In this document: positions 24,295 through 33,316 of the stretch, piece by piece | Layout of the letters: each line of letters begins with the position of its first letter | How positions within the stretch are numbered: the first letter of the stretch is position 1 | DNA from: SAR86 cluster bacterium | GTDB lineage: Bacteria > Pseudomonadota > Gammaproteobacteria > Magnimaribacterales > Magnimaribacteraceae | Direction: 5' to 3' | Assembly: GCA_022447025.1 (NCBI GenBank) | Contig: JAKUUL010000009.1 | Span: 1-33,448 of the forward strand | Length of the DNA: 33,448 bases | Notes under the pieces: generated by a model | The model's input: the letters and a program-made list of their open reading frames with translations, nothing else | The model's database searches: none | Told to the model about the DNA's origin: nothing | Made by a program: the position numbers and the translations under genes

Positions 24295-25503
24295 ATGAAT
24301 GAAGAAAAAAATATAAACGATCAACTACTAGAGAATTACTATGAGGTAATGGTGCCTAACTATGCACCCGCTAATTTTGTAGTTAAAAAAGCTATAGGAT
24401 CTTCGGTATGGGATGTTAATGATAAAAAATATATTGATTTTGGTGGTGGTATAGCAGTTAACAGTTTGGGTCACTCTCATCCTGAACTTCTGAACGCCCT
24501 AGAAGAACAGGCCAAAAAAATTTGGCACCACAGTAATTACTTAGCATCTGAACCTTCAATTAATTTAGCAAAAGCACTTGTGGATTTAACCTTTGCAGAA
24601 AAGGTTTTCTTTAGTAATTCCGGGTCAGAAGCAAACGAGACAGCGATAAAAATAGCCCGAAAATATCATCACTCAAAAGGTAACGATAAAGTTGAAATAA
24701 TTGCCTTCAAAAATGCGTTTCACGGAAGATCTTTGCTAAATATTTCACTGGGCGGTTCAAAACTGCACAAGGAAGGCTTTGGACCTTTAGACCAATCCAT
24801 TCTTAGAGCAGAATTTAATGATCTTGATTCTGTGAAGAAATGTATCTCGGATAAGACCGCTGCAATCATCATAGAACCAATTCAGGGAGAGGCAGGAGTG
24901 CACGCTGCTGACCAGGAGTTTCTGATTAGACTTCGAGAAGTTTGTGATCAACAAGAAATACTATTAATTTTTGATGAGGTGCAGAGCGGTATAGGTAGAA
25001 CTGGGAAACTATTTTCATACATAAAATACGAGGTTATCCCAGATATTTTAACCTCTGCTAAAGGCCTTGGTGGTGGCATGCCTATTGGCGCGACATTAAC
25101 AAAAAATAAATTTGCTGAGGCTTTAACTGTAGGTAGTCACGGTAGTACTTTTGGAGGAAATCCACTAGCTTGTGCTGTTGCAATCAGAGTCTTAGATTTA
25201 GTTAAACAGGATAGTTTTCTTCATGCTGTTAAAGCAAAAGAAGAGTTACTTAAACAAGGGTTAGAAGAGATATCAAATAAACATCAAGCTTTCAGTCAGA
25301 TTAGATCTAATGGGCTTTGGTTCGGTTGTGACTTGAATCAAAAAGATAAAGTAAACTCTCTTCTAGATCTGTGTTACGAAGAAGGTTTGATTGGAATCTC
25401 TGCAGGAACATCTACTTTAAGATTTGCTCCTGCTTTGAATATCCCTGATTCAGATATTCAGGAAGGTCTATTTAGATTAGATAAGGCGCTAAAAAGATTT
25501 TAA
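24295..25503 (+). CDS. argD: Acetylornithine/succinylornithine-type aminotransferase
   Basis: This class III PLP transaminase makes N-acetylornithine in arginine synthesis, and family members can also act on succinylornithine or succinyl-DAP. From ATG 24295 it has 402 residues (E. coli ArgD: 406). Visible motifs are SNSGSEANE (107-115) for phosphate binding, FHGR (142-145), FDEVQSG (226-232) with the cofactor Asp, and the Schiff-base Lys256 in TSAKGLGGG. The longer frame from TTG 24241 would start inside the promoter and is rejected. No other arginine genes are nearby, so ArgD versus AstC role cannot be settled from context. Confidence 0.9.
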   Translation: MNEEKNINDQLLENYYEVMVPNYAPANFVVKKAIGSSVWDVNDKKYIDFGGGIAVNSLGHSHPELLNALEEQAKKIWHHSNYLASEPSINLAKALVDLTFAEKVFFSNSGSEANETAIKIARKYHHSKGNDKVEIIAFKNAFHGRSLLNISLGGSKLHKEGFGPLDQSILRAEFNDLDSVKKCISDKTAAIIIEPIQGEAGVHAADQEFLIRLREVCDQQEILLIFDEVQSGIGRTGKLFSYIKYEVIPDILTSAKGLGGGMPIGATLTKNKFAEALTVGSHGSTFGGNPLACAVAIRVLDLVKQDSFLHAVKAKEELLKQGLEEISNKHQAFSQIRSNGLWFGCDLNQKDKVNSLLDLCYEEGLIGISAGTSTLRFAPALNIPDSDIQEGLFRLDKALKRF

Positions 25504-25519
25504 ATCTATTTGATTTTAG
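25489..25519. terminator. AT-rich nested inverted repeat over convergent argD/hydrolase stops
   Basis: AGATTT (25495-25500) and AAATCT (25502-25507) are complementary around one base, and CTAAAA (25489-25494) and TTTTAG (25514-25519) form an outer pair. Both stop codons lie inside. Read on the minus strand, the inner repeat is followed by TTTTTAG, so it could weakly terminate the hydrolase transcript. Pairing is mostly A-T and therefore weak. Confidence 0.3.
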
Positions 25520-26570
25520 AAATTATTATTTCATCGGATCCAACAGGTAGAACTACCATTGTTCCATCATTTGAGAGAGTCCATTCTTCTCTAATTTCGT
25601 CTACACCCCTTAAGAATATAATCTCAGTTATGTAGTTTCTGGGAGCAGGTGTCAAATGGTAAAAGATAAGGTGTTTTACATTTGCTAAGTTTGCAATTTC
25701 TGCTGCTTCAATAGGGGTTGTATGGTAAGTGGTTATATCTTCCATAAGTTTTGCATTTAAATCAGCTCCCATTTGTAAATTAAAATCTCTTATTAAATTG
25801 ATCATATGATTAGCTTGTGCTTCATGAAAGAGCACATCTACGTCTCTGGAGTTCTCAATTAAATTTTTGCTGTAAGAAGTATCTCCGCTAATGATTAAAC
25901 TCCTGCCTTTATAGTCAAAACGATAACCGAGAGCTGGCTTAACAGGGTCATGCACTACTTCAAACGCAGTTACTATTAGACCATCCTTATCGATAATCTT
26001 GGGCTGATCTAAATCTATGATATGAGGATTAAGTCCTGCTACATCCAAAGGAGCAATTTGCTCCCCATGGTGAGTATTCCTAAAAAAATAATCTAGTTCA
26101 TAAGCTGTTTCAAAACCTTCTGTAACAAGATTTACGCCATCAGGACCATAGATGTCTAATTTTGCTTCCCTATTCTCATTAATCCAAGAAGCGAGGTGCA
26201 AATCAGCTAGATCAGAAATGTGATCTGAATGAAGGTGGGTTAAAAGGACAGATTTAATTTTATTGAAAGGTATCCCCCAACTTCTTAGGTTAGAAGCGCT
26301 GCCATCTCCAATATCAACAATATAAATATTTTCACCTGCTCTAACCATGACACAGGTTTCTGCCCTTCCTGGACTGGGTATCGGAGACCTGGATCCACAA
26401 ACTGCAGCGCTCAGTGCATCTTCTTGTGGAAGGTTATTAGGAGCATTTATCATTCCAGAAATAACAGACACCATGATTCTGTCCTGAACAGAAGGGCTTC
26501 TCAATCCAACCATTGCTGCAATGGTAATAATGAGTATTGATGCTACAAGGTAAATTAAAAATTTTTTCAT
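25506..26570 (-). CDS. Exported metallo-beta-lactamase-fold hydrolase (arylsulfatase/RNase Z-like group)
   Basis: The 354-residue protein has one N-terminal hydrophobic segment (about 4-22), a signal peptide or anchor, so the enzyme should face the periplasm. The zinc motif THLHSDHISDL (111-121) is the HxHxDH signature; SGDTSYS, LFHEAQ and a later HTTP and FYHLTP supply the remaining metal ligands. CGSRSPIPSPGRAETC (58-73) resembles the start of the arylsulfatase-like and tRNase Z-like MBL group rather than true beta-lactamases. Substrate unknown. It converges with argD and diverges from the aldo/keto reductase. Confidence 0.87.
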   Translation of the reverse strand: MKKFLIYLVASILIITIAAMVGLRSPSVQDRIMVSVISGMINAPNNLPQEDALSAAVCGSRSPIPSPGRAETCVMVRAGENIYIVDIGDGSASNLRSWGIPFNKIKSVLLTHLHSDHISDLADLHLASWINENREAKLDIYGPDGVNLVTEGFETAYELDYFFRNTHHGEQIAPLDVAGLNPHIIDLDQPKIIDKDGLIVTAFEVVHDPVKPALGYRFDYKGRSLIISGDTSYSKNLIENSRDVDVLFHEAQANHMINLIRDFNLQMGADLNAKLMEDITTYHTTPIEAAEIANLANVKHLIFYHLTPAPRNYITEIIFLRGVDEIREEWTLSNDGTMVVLPVGSDEIIISKIK

Positions 26571-26613
26571 TTACAAAGTGTCCTTAAATTAATCCTGTTG
26601 AAGTTTTGTTTTT

Positions 26614-26621
26614 ATTATAAT
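26614..26621. promoter_or_regulatory. Symmetric -10 element shared by the divergent hydrolase and aldo/keto reductase
   Basis: ATTATAAT is palindromic and provides TATAAT on both strands. On the plus strand TATAAT (26616-26621) ends 6 bp before ATG 26628, so the reductase mRNA would be leaderless. On the minus strand the hydrolase ATG is 43 bp away, leaving a leader of about 36 nt. -35 boxes are poor on both strands. Confidence 0.45.
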
Positions 26622-26627
26622 GAATCC

Positions 26628-27596
26628 ATGGAATATAGAAAATTAGGTAAATCTGGGTTGAAAGTTTCTGAGCTTTCTTTCGGATCTTGGGTAACCTTTA
26701 ATACTCAGGTAGATACAAAATTAGCTGAAGACATGTTTAAGGTTTGCTTCGACTCAGGAATAAACTTTTTTGACAATGCAGAAGGTTACGATCGAGGAAA
26801 ATCTGAAGAAGTGATGGGCCAAGCCCTTAAAAGTATTAATGAACCTAGAGACAGTTATTGTGTTTCATCTAAGGTTTTTTTCAGCTCGTCACCTAACCCT
26901 AAGCCTACCCAATTGGGCTTAAGTAAAAAACATGTAACTGAAGCCTGCCATCAAGCCATGAAAAGATTGCAAGTAGACTATTTGGATCTGTACTTTTGTC
27001 ATCGAGCAGATCCGGATACCCCCATTGGAGAAACTGTTTGGGCAATGCACAATCTAATTACACAAGGGAAAGTGTTGTATTGGGGGACTTCAGAATGGAC
27101 AGCGGAGGAGATAACTGAAGCTTATGAATTTGCTGAAAAGAATCATTTAACACCCCCTACTATGGAACAGCCTCAATACAATCTCTTGGATAGAAAAAGG
27201 TTCGAGGTTGAGTACGATCCTATTTTTAGAAGATATCAAATGGGTACAACCATATGGTCTCCTCTTGCTTCAGGAGCCTTAACAGGAAAGTATTTAGATG
27301 GCATACCTGAAGGTTCAAGAGCTACATTAAAAGGTTATGAATGGCTAAAAAAACATATGATTGATTCTGAAAGAGGCCAAGCCAGAATGGATAAGGTTAG
27401 GAACTTGAAACCTATTGCCGATGAATTAGGAGTTAGTCTTTCAAAAATGTCCATAGCTTGGTGTTTGTTAAACCCAAATGTATCTACAGTTATATTGGGA
27501 GCATCAAAGGTAGACCAATTAAAAGAAAATCTTGAAGCTTTAGAAGTTGTCCCCCTTCTTACGGAGGATGTACAAAGAAAATTAGCTGGTATCTAA
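26628..27596 (+). CDS. Aldo/keto reductase, Kv-beta/YghZ-like
   Basis: This TIM-barrel NADPH reductase converts aldehydes or ketones to alcohols. From ATG 26628 it has 322 residues and starts with MEYRKLGKSGLKVSELSFG, the usual family beginning; the longer frame from TTG 26598 runs through the promoter and is rejected. The catalytic tetrad is Asp49, Tyr54 (NAEGYDRG), Lys82 (VSSKVFF) and His125 (YFCHRADPD). DPDTPIGETVWAMHNLI and the C-terminal VSTVILGASKVDQLKENL cofactor segment match potassium-channel beta-subunit-like AKRs. Substrate unknown. Confidence 0.92.
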   Translation: MEYRKLGKSGLKVSELSFGSWVTFNTQVDTKLAEDMFKVCFDSGINFFDNAEGYDRGKSEEVMGQALKSINEPRDSYCVSSKVFFSSSPNPKPTQLGLSKKHVTEACHQAMKRLQVDYLDLYFCHRADPDTPIGETVWAMHNLITQGKVLYWGTSEWTAEEITEAYEFAEKNHLTPPTMEQPQYNLLDRKRFEVEYDPIFRRYQMGTTIWSPLASGALTGKYLDGIPEGSRATLKGYEWLKKHMIDSERGQARMDKVRNLKPIADELGVSLSKMSIAWCLLNPNVSTVILGASKVDQLKENLEALEVVPLLTEDVQRKLAGI

Positions 27597-27600
27597 CAAA

Positions 27601-28071
27601 TCACTTCTTGATCTTTAATCTAAGATCAAAATCTACACCACCTGATTTGTTGTGCTCTTCGCACATCAACTTCAGGTTGTTATACATTTCTTCTGGCATT
27701 TCTGATGACTTTCTTTTTGACATATCTATATGAACTAACATTTGTTCATTGGTAGCAGAAAGCTTTCCTTCTTCGGTTAACAATATACCGCCGTAATGAA
27801 TTAACTTCGGATTTATATCAATTATCCTGTAGTAAGGAAAAGCAGTTTGACCTTCAATTAATTCTTCTAAATACTGAATATTCATCTCCAAAGTAAAACA
27901 AGAAAATCCTTTCTTAAAATATTCTTGTCCGAAGCCCATGTCGTTGTAGAGTTCAACAGAGCCATCATCAAAGATTCGGGCATAATCAGCCACATTCATA
28001 TGGCCATTCATATCACACATCTCTGAAGTGACTTTTACTGGATTTCCAGGGTATGGAAATTTTTCTTTCAT
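27601..28071 (-). CDS. Acyl-CoA thioesterase, 4HBT/YbgC-type hotdog protein
   Basis: A 156-residue hotdog-fold protein predicted to hydrolyse an acyl-CoA. The signature CDMNGHMNVADYARIFDDG (19-37) contains the conserved acidic residue Asp20 followed by NGHMN; this form resembles thioesterases found with carnitine/betaine catabolism as well as general YbgC-like enzymes. It is 9 bp downstream of parC and so probably the last gene of the parE-parC transcript, an unusual functional mix. No clear ribosome-binding site precedes it. Confidence 0.85.
   Translation of the reverse strand: MKEKFPYPGNPVKVTSEMCDMNGHMNVADYARIFDDGSVELYNDMGFGQEYFKKGFSCFTLEMNIQYLEELIEGQTAFPYYRIIDINPKLIHYGGILLTEEGKLSATNEQMLVHIDMSKRKSSEMPEEMYNNLKLMCEEHNKSGGVDFDLRLKIKK
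27608..27629. terminator. Perfect hairpin at the convergent reductase/thioesterase junction
   Basis: TTGATCTT (27608-27615) and AAGATCAA (27622-27629) form a perfect 8-bp stem with loop TAATCT. It begins 12 bp after the aldo/keto reductase stop and lies within the last codons of the convergent thioesterase. No T-tract follows on either strand. Confidence 0.4.
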
Positions 28072-28080
28072 GATTTAAAG

Positions 28081-30342
28081 TTACTCTTCTTCAGGTTTAT
28101 TTTCTTTACTTGGCTTTGACACGACTTCAACAGAGTCAACCTTGCGAAACCCCTTAGGTAGAAGATTACCTCTAAGGCCCCTAGACCCTTTGAAGTTTTC
28201 TAAATCCTTAGATTTAATGGTGAAATGTCGTTTCCCACTTACAAGCTTTAATTCTCTGCCTTCCCCTAAAATAGCAATAGCTTTAAGTGCTTCTTCTCCT
28301 GCTTGATACCTCTTCTTCGGTATGTTGATAATCTTATTACCCTTTCCTCTAGCTAATTCAGGTAATTCACTAACTGGGAACACTAACATTCTCCCGTCGC
28401 TACTTATCGCTGCTATGTTGTCCTCGGTTGTAATCACCGGCTGCGGAGAAAGCGCTTTTCCATTCTCTGGAACCCTCAAAGCAGCTTTCCCAGATTTGTT
28501 CTTAGTTTGTAGATCGCCACTCTTCGCAATAAAACCGTATCCAGCATCAGATGCTAACACAAGATTTTGGTCATCCTTTCCAGACATTACTCCTGCAAAA
28601 GTTTCACCTGATTCTATATTTAGTCTGCCGGTGAGCGGTTCTCCCTGACCTCGAGCTGAAGGCAGACCATGACAAGGTAATGTGAAGGCCTTTCCTTGCG
28701 ATCCTATAAAAACTGCGTTCAAATTATTTCTGCCTTTTGCCGAAGAAAGAAAACTGTCTCCTTCTCTGTAACTCATTCCTTCGGGATCTATATCATGCCC
28801 TTTAGCAACTCTTACCCATCCCCTTTCAGAAAGTATGATTGTTACAGGATCTGAGGAAATAAGTTCAGTTTCATCAAAAGCGGCGGCCTCTTCTCTTTCA
28901 ACCAGAAGACTTTTTCTTTCGTCGCCATATTTTTCAGCATCTTCAGTCAACTCTTTCTTAACCAAAGTTTTTAGACGTGCTTTCGAATTGAGAATCTTTT
29001 CGAGCTCAGCTTTCTCGCCATCAAGATCTTTTTGTTCTGCTCTTATTTTCTCCTCTTCCAGCTTGGCTAATTGCCTTAATCTTATTTCTAGAATTGAATC
29101 GACTTGAACAGAACTCAATTTGTATTTCTTTTGAAGAACTTTCTTAGGCTCATCTTCTTTCCTTATGATTTTGATTACCTCTTCAATATTCAAATAGACA
29201 ATCATTAACCCTTCCAAGATATGCAGCCGATCTAATACCCAATCAAGTCTATGTTGCAATCTCCTGGTGACTGTTTTAGTTCTAAACTTCAACCATTCTT
29301 TTAAAATTGATTTGATGTCTAAAACTTGGGGTTTCCCGTTTAGACCTATCATATTCATATTTACCCTGAAATTTTTTTGTAGATCAGTTGTAGCAAAGAG
29401 ATGATTCATAACAGCTTCTTTATCGACACGATTAGATCTAGGGACTAATACCAAACGAGTAGGATTTTCTTCATCACTTTCATCCCTGAGGTCAACTATC
29501 ATCGGTAGTTTCTTAGCTTCGATTTGAGAGGCAATTTGTTCAAGAATTTTTGTGCTGGGAGTTTGATGAGGTAAAGCATTAATAACTATTTCTCCATCCT
29601 CAACTACATAAGTAGCCCTCATTCTTATAGATCCCTTGCCAGTTTTATAAGCCTCAAGTATTTCTTCTTTAGGAGTAATTATTTCTGCTTCAGTTGGAAA
29701 ATCAGGTCCGGGTATAATTTTGAAGAGTTCCTCGATAGATGTTTTTGGCTCTTTCAATAATTTTATACATGCTTTTACCACTTCTTGAAGATTATGGGGA
29801 GGTATGTCCGTAGCCATACCTACAGCAATTCCAGTGGCTCCATTCAAAATAACATTTGGTAGCCTTGCAGGTAAAACTGAGGGCTCTAATAAAGTACCGT
29901 CAAAATTTCCTTGCCAATCAGCCGTGCCTTGACCCAATTCTTGCAGTAGTGTCTGAGCGTAACCGTCTAATCTACATTCTGTGTATCTTTGAGCTCCAAA
30001 CGATTTTGGATCATCGACTGTGCCCCAATTCCCCTGTCCATCAATTAATGGATATCTAAGAGAAAAGGATTGTGAAAGAAGAACCATGGCTTCATACACA
30101 GCTGCATCTCCATGCGGATGAAACTTTCCTACAACATCACCTGAAGTTCTTACGCTTTTTTTAAACTTAGCAGAAGAATTCAAACCTAATTCCGACATTG
30201 CATAAATTATTCGCCTTTGTACAGGCTTGAGTCCATCACCTATGTTAGGTAAAGCCCTATCTAGAATTACATACATTGAATAATCCAGATAAGCCTGTTC
30301 AGTAAATTTACTTAAAGGTAATTTTTCATTTTCTTTAACCAT
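28081..30342 (-). CDS. parC: DNA topoisomerase IV subunit A
   Basis: ParC is the DNA-breaking subunit of topoisomerase IV, which unlinks daughter chromosomes. The 753-residue protein is almost the E. coli ParC length (752). The catalytic tyrosine is Tyr120 in [11 protein letters not shown], and the winged-helix region holds [12 protein letters not shown] (75-86). The position equivalent to E. coli ParC Ser80 is Ala here, while Glu84 is conserved. The C-terminal DNA-wrapping domain (about 490-740) is present, shorter than in GyrA and without an obvious GyrA box. It overlaps parE by 8 bp and precedes a thioesterase gene. Confidence 0.95.
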   Translation of the reverse strand: MVKENEKLPLSKFTEQAYLDYSMYVILDRALPNIGDGLKPVQRRIIYAMSELGLNSSAKFKKSVRTSGDVVGKFHPHGDAAVYEAMVLLSQSFSLRYPLIDGQGNWGTVDDPKSFGAQRYTECRLDGYAQTLLQELGQGTADWQGNFDGTLLEPSVLPARLPNVILNGATGIAVGMATDIPPHNLQEVVKACIKLLKEPKTSIEELFKIIPGPDFPTEAEIITPKEEILEAYKTGKGSIRMRATYVVEDGEIVINALPHQTPSTKILEQIASQIEAKKLPMIVDLRDESDEENPTRLVLVPRSNRVDKEAVMNHLFATTDLQKNFRVNMNMIGLNGKPQVLDIKSILKEWLKFRTKTVTRRLQHRLDWVLDRLHILEGLMIVYLNIEEVIKIIRKEDEPKKVLQKKYKLSSVQVDSILEIRLRQLAKLEEEKIRAEQKDLDGEKAELEKILNSKARLKTLVKKELTEDAEKYGDERKSLLVEREEAAAFDETELISSDPVTIILSERGWVRVAKGHDIDPEGMSYREGDSFLSSAKGRNNLNAVFIGSQGKAFTLPCHGLPSARGQGEPLTGRLNIESGETFAGVMSGKDDQNLVLASDAGYGFIAKSGDLQTKNKSGKAALRVPENGKALSPQPVITTEDNIAAISSDGRMLVFPVSELPELARGKGNKIINIPKKRYQAGEEALKAIAILGEGRELKLVSGKRHFTIKSKDLENFKGSRGLRGNLLPKGFRKVDSVEVVSKPSKENKPEEE

Positions 30343-32221
30343 TAGCTAAATCCCCCTTTTCTTCGAGCCACTCTTTTCTGTCATTAGCTGCCTTTTTAGA
30401 CAACAACATATCCATAGTTTTTAAAGACTTATCGCCTTTCTTAACCGTTAATTGAACTAATCTTCTCGCTCCAGGGATCATGGTTGTTTCTCTTAACTGA
30501 GAAGCATTCATTTCTGCTAACCCTTTAAATCTCTGAATACCAATCTTGGCTTTCTTTTTTGAGCCCTTTAACTTTTTAATTAATGAATCCTTTTCTTTAT
30601 CATCAAGTGCGTAATAAACATCTTTACCCTGGTCTATACGATAAAGAGGAGGCATAGCTACGTAGATTCTTCCACTTTCAACCAGGGGTCTAAAATGTTT
30701 TAAAAACAAGGCACAAAGAAGAGCAGCAATGTGATAACCATCCGGATCTGCATCGGCTAAAATACAAACTTTGCCATATCTTAATTTACTTAAATCATTT
30801 GAGCCTGGTTCCACACCTAAAGCGATTGAAATATTATGCACTTCTTGAGAACTCAGTATCTCTCCAGTATCTACTTCCCAAGTGTTCAGTATTTTTCCAC
30901 CTAAAGGCATAACGGCTTGAAAAACTCTATCTCGTGCCTGTTTGGCTGAACCTCCTGCCGAATCTCCTTCCACCAAGAATAATTCTCCTTCTTCAAAATC
31001 ATCGGTAGTGCAATCCGTTAGCTTTCCCGGCAATACGGGACCTGATGTTATTTTCTTTCTGGTTACTTTTTTACTCGCTTGTTGTCTTTTTTGAGCATTA
31101 ACAATGGAAAGCTGAGCTATCTCTTCTCCCTCAGCCGTGTGTTGATTTAACCAAAGACTAAAAGCATCCTTTATGATGGTCGAAATAAATCCTGTCACTT
31201 CCTTTGAAGAAAGTCTCTCTTTTGTCTGTCCAGTAAATTGCGGATCTTTTAATTTTGCTGAGAGAATAGAGCTGCAATTGACCCAAATATCGTCCGCAGT
31301 TAATTTAACTCCCCTAGGGACGAGATTACGAAATTCACAAAATTCTTTTAAAGCATCGGTCAAACCTGAACGAAGCCCATTAACATGAGTACCCCCTTGG
31401 GGTGTAGGAATTAAGTTTACATAGCTGTCTGAAATTGGATTCTCAATACCCTGAACCCACTGAATAGCCCAGGTCATACCGCCCTCTTCAGTCATATGTT
31501 CGCCTTCAAAAGGTTCTGTCGGAATAAGTTCGCCACCTTTGTTACTGTTTACAAGATAAGCTGCTAGTCCTTCCAGAAAACACCAACTCTCTTTATTGCC
31601 ACTAGCTTCATCTTTAAAAGATATTGTTAAGCCTGGACACAAAACTGCTTTGGCTTTCAACGCTAAAATTAATTGATTAGCTGAAATTTTTACGGAATCA
31701 AAAAAGTCTGGATCAGGTAAAAAAGTTACTTTTGTACCAGTGTTTTTCTTCCCAACTTTATCAATCTCTTTTAGTTCTTTGGATTTTTCACTGTTCTTAA
31801 ATTCAATTAGATACTTTTTTCCACCCCGTTTTATTTCTGCAGAAAGCTTACTTGAAAGAGCATTAACTACAGAAACACCAACTCCGTGCAAACCCCCTGA
31901 AAACTTATAATCTAAATTAGAAAACTTTGCCCCAGCATGCAGTCGAGAAAAAATTAACTCCACACCTGGAATCCCTTCTTCAGGATGAACATCAACTGGC
32001 ATTCCCCTTCCATCATCTACAACACTTAAAGAACCATCTTTATGAAGTTGGACATCTATTTTTGTTGCATAACCTGCAAGTGCTTCATCAACACTGTTGT
32101 CTATAACTTCTAAAGCGAGATGGTTAGGCCTTGAGGTCTCGGTATACATTCCCGGCCTCTTGCGAACCGGATCTAATCCAGAAAGGACTTCAATAGATTC
32201 TGCGGTATATTCTCTAACCAT
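30335..32221 (-). CDS. parE: DNA topoisomerase IV subunit B
   Basis: ParE hydrolyses ATP to drive strand passage by topoisomerase IV. Its 628 residues match E. coli ParE (630) and lack the large insert of many gammaproteobacterial GyrB proteins. GHKL ATPase motifs are [10 protein letters not shown] (38-47, with the magnesium-binding Asn42), DDGRGMP (69-75) and GGLHGVG (109-115). The TOPRIM metal site is EGDSAGG (418-424) and DADPDG (490-495). A minus-strand TATAAT lies 14 bp before the ATG. It overlaps parC by 8 bp, consistent with equal synthesis of the two subunits. Confidence 0.96.
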   Translation of the reverse strand: MVREYTAESIEVLSGLDPVRKRPGMYTETSRPNHLALEVIDNSVDEALAGYATKIDVQLHKDGSLSVVDDGRGMPVDVHPEEGIPGVELIFSRLHAGAKFSNLDYKFSGGLHGVGVSVVNALSSKLSAEIKRGGKKYLIEFKNSEKSKELKEIDKVGKKNTGTKVTFLPDPDFFDSVKISANQLILALKAKAVLCPGLTISFKDEASGNKESWCFLEGLAAYLVNSNKGGELIPTEPFEGEHMTEEGGMTWAIQWVQGIENPISDSYVNLIPTPQGGTHVNGLRSGLTDALKEFCEFRNLVPRGVKLTADDIWVNCSSILSAKLKDPQFTGQTKERLSSKEVTGFISTIIKDAFSLWLNQHTAEGEEIAQLSIVNAQKRQQASKKVTRKKITSGPVLPGKLTDCTTDDFEEGELFLVEGDSAGGSAKQARDRVFQAVMPLGGKILNTWEVDTGEILSSQEVHNISIALGVEPGSNDLSKLRYGKVCILADADPDGYHIAALLCALFLKHFRPLVESGRIYVAMPPLYRIDQGKDVYYALDDKEKDSLIKKLKGSKKKAKIGIQRFKGLAEMNASQLRETTMIPGARRLVQLTVKKGDKSLKTMDMLLSKKAANDRKEWLEEKGDLANG

Positions 32222-32234
32222 TGAGGTTTTCGCG

Positions 32235-32241
32235 TATTATA
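32235..32241. promoter_or_regulatory. Overlapping -10 elements for parE and the propeller gene
   Basis: Within the 39-bp gap the sequence TATTATA gives TATAAT on the minus strand (32241-32236), 14 bp before the parE ATG. It gives TATTAT on the plus strand (32235-32240), 20 bp before ATG 32261. A TG directly precedes the minus TATAAT, close to an extended -10. No good -35 is seen for either. Confidence 0.4.
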
Positions 32242-32260
32242 CAGGTAGTCAGTAGGGTAA

Positions 32261-33316
32261 ATGTCGAAGAAATTATTTTTTACTTATTGTTTATTTTTAC
32301 TTATCACAGGATTTGCTAAAGAAGGGGAAGAGTTGGAAGTAAAGGTAGTCAAATGGGAAGATGGATTAATAATCCCGCCAGGAATCACCAAAGAAGTTGG
32401 TGACAATGTACAAGGCCCTTCATTAATCAAAGTACCCGACTGGTTAGATAACCCCTTAGGTAATTATTATCTCTATTTTGCTGACCATAAAGGCGACCAT
32501 ATTAGATTAGCCTATTCAGACCATCTTGAGGGTCCATGGAGGATTCATACAGGAGGATCTTTAAAGCTTGAGCAATCCAAATTGTTATCAAGAATACCTG
32601 ATGAACCTGAAAATTTTGATGCTTCCAAATTCACTGTTAGTGGCTACAAGCCTCATCCTGATCAAGCACATGCTATCCCAACAAGAATTGATGACATGAC
32701 GATACCCCATATTGCTTCACCAGATGTTCATGTGGATGAAGCCAGGCAAGAAATCATTATGTATTACCATGGATTGGAAAAATTTGGACTTCAACAAACT
32801 AGAGTAGCTACTTCAACAGACGGTATACTTTTTTCTTCAAGAGATAAGATCGTTGGTTGGCCCTATTTCAGAGCCTTTTCATACAAGGGAAAAGACTACG
32901 CAATGTCCATGCCAGGCATTTTTTATGAAAGGAAGGGAGGTATTGAAGAATTTGAAATTATTCACCGACTGTTTGATGACAAAATGAGACATGCCGCTCT
33001 TCTAGTCCACTTCGATACGCTGTTAATTTTTTATAGCAATGTAGGTGATAATCCAGAGAGCATCTTGCTTTCAACCATAAATCTTAAAAAAAACCCTGAT
33101 GAGTGGAACGCAACTGAACCAGTAGAAGTTTTAAGGCCTGAGAAGGAATGGGAAGGAGGTAACTTGCCCTTGCAGCCCTCTTCTAGGAGTGCAATTAATA
33201 TTCCTGTTAATCAAGTACGTGATCCCGCTGTTTTTGAAGAAAATGGAAAATTTTATCTGCTCTATTCAGTTCGAGGAGAGAATGGTATTGCCATTGCTGA
33301 TTTACTTATAAATTAG
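32261..33316 (+). CDS. Secreted five-bladed beta-propeller (GH43/GH32-like fold) protein of unknown function
   Basis: The 351-residue product starts with a signal peptide (about 1-19, cleavage near TGFA). The rest looks like repeated propeller blades: GNYYLYFADHKGDHIRLAYS (67-86) with SDHLEGPW, then IASPDVHVDEARQEIIMYYHG, RVATSTDGILFSS, and a closing VRDPAVFEENGKFYLLYSV. The phrase 'DPAVF...GKFYLLYS' and the 'AYSDHLEGPW' element are typical of GH43, GH32 and GH130-like glycosidase propellers. I cannot assign the catalytic acids with confidence, so enzyme activity is not claimed. GTAGGG upstream may act as ribosome-binding site. There are no sugar-uptake genes beside it. Confidence 0.7.
   Translation: MSKKLFFTYCLFLLITGFAKEGEELEVKVVKWEDGLIIPPGITKEVGDNVQGPSLIKVPDWLDNPLGNYYLYFADHKGDHIRLAYSDHLEGPWRIHTGGSLKLEQSKLLSRIPDEPENFDASKFTVSGYKPHPDQAHAIPTRIDDMTIPHIASPDVHVDEARQEIIMYYHGLEKFGLQQTRVATSTDGILFSSRDKIVGWPYFRAFSYKGKDYAMSMPGIFYERKGGIEEFEIIHRLFDDKMRHAALLVHFDTLLIFYSNVGDNPESILLSTINLKKNPDEWNATEPVEVLRPEKEWEGGNLPLQPSSRSAINIPVNQVRDPAVFEENGKFYLLYSVRGENGIAIADLLIN

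Noticed and set aside
26598-26627. Longer aldo/keto reductase from TTG 26598
   Set aside because: The added codons run through a TATAAT; the family starts at MEYRKLG.
28322-28648. 108-codon plus-strand reading frame inside parC
   Set aside because: It is the antisense shadow of a well-supported gene, with no recognisable motif or ribosome-binding site.
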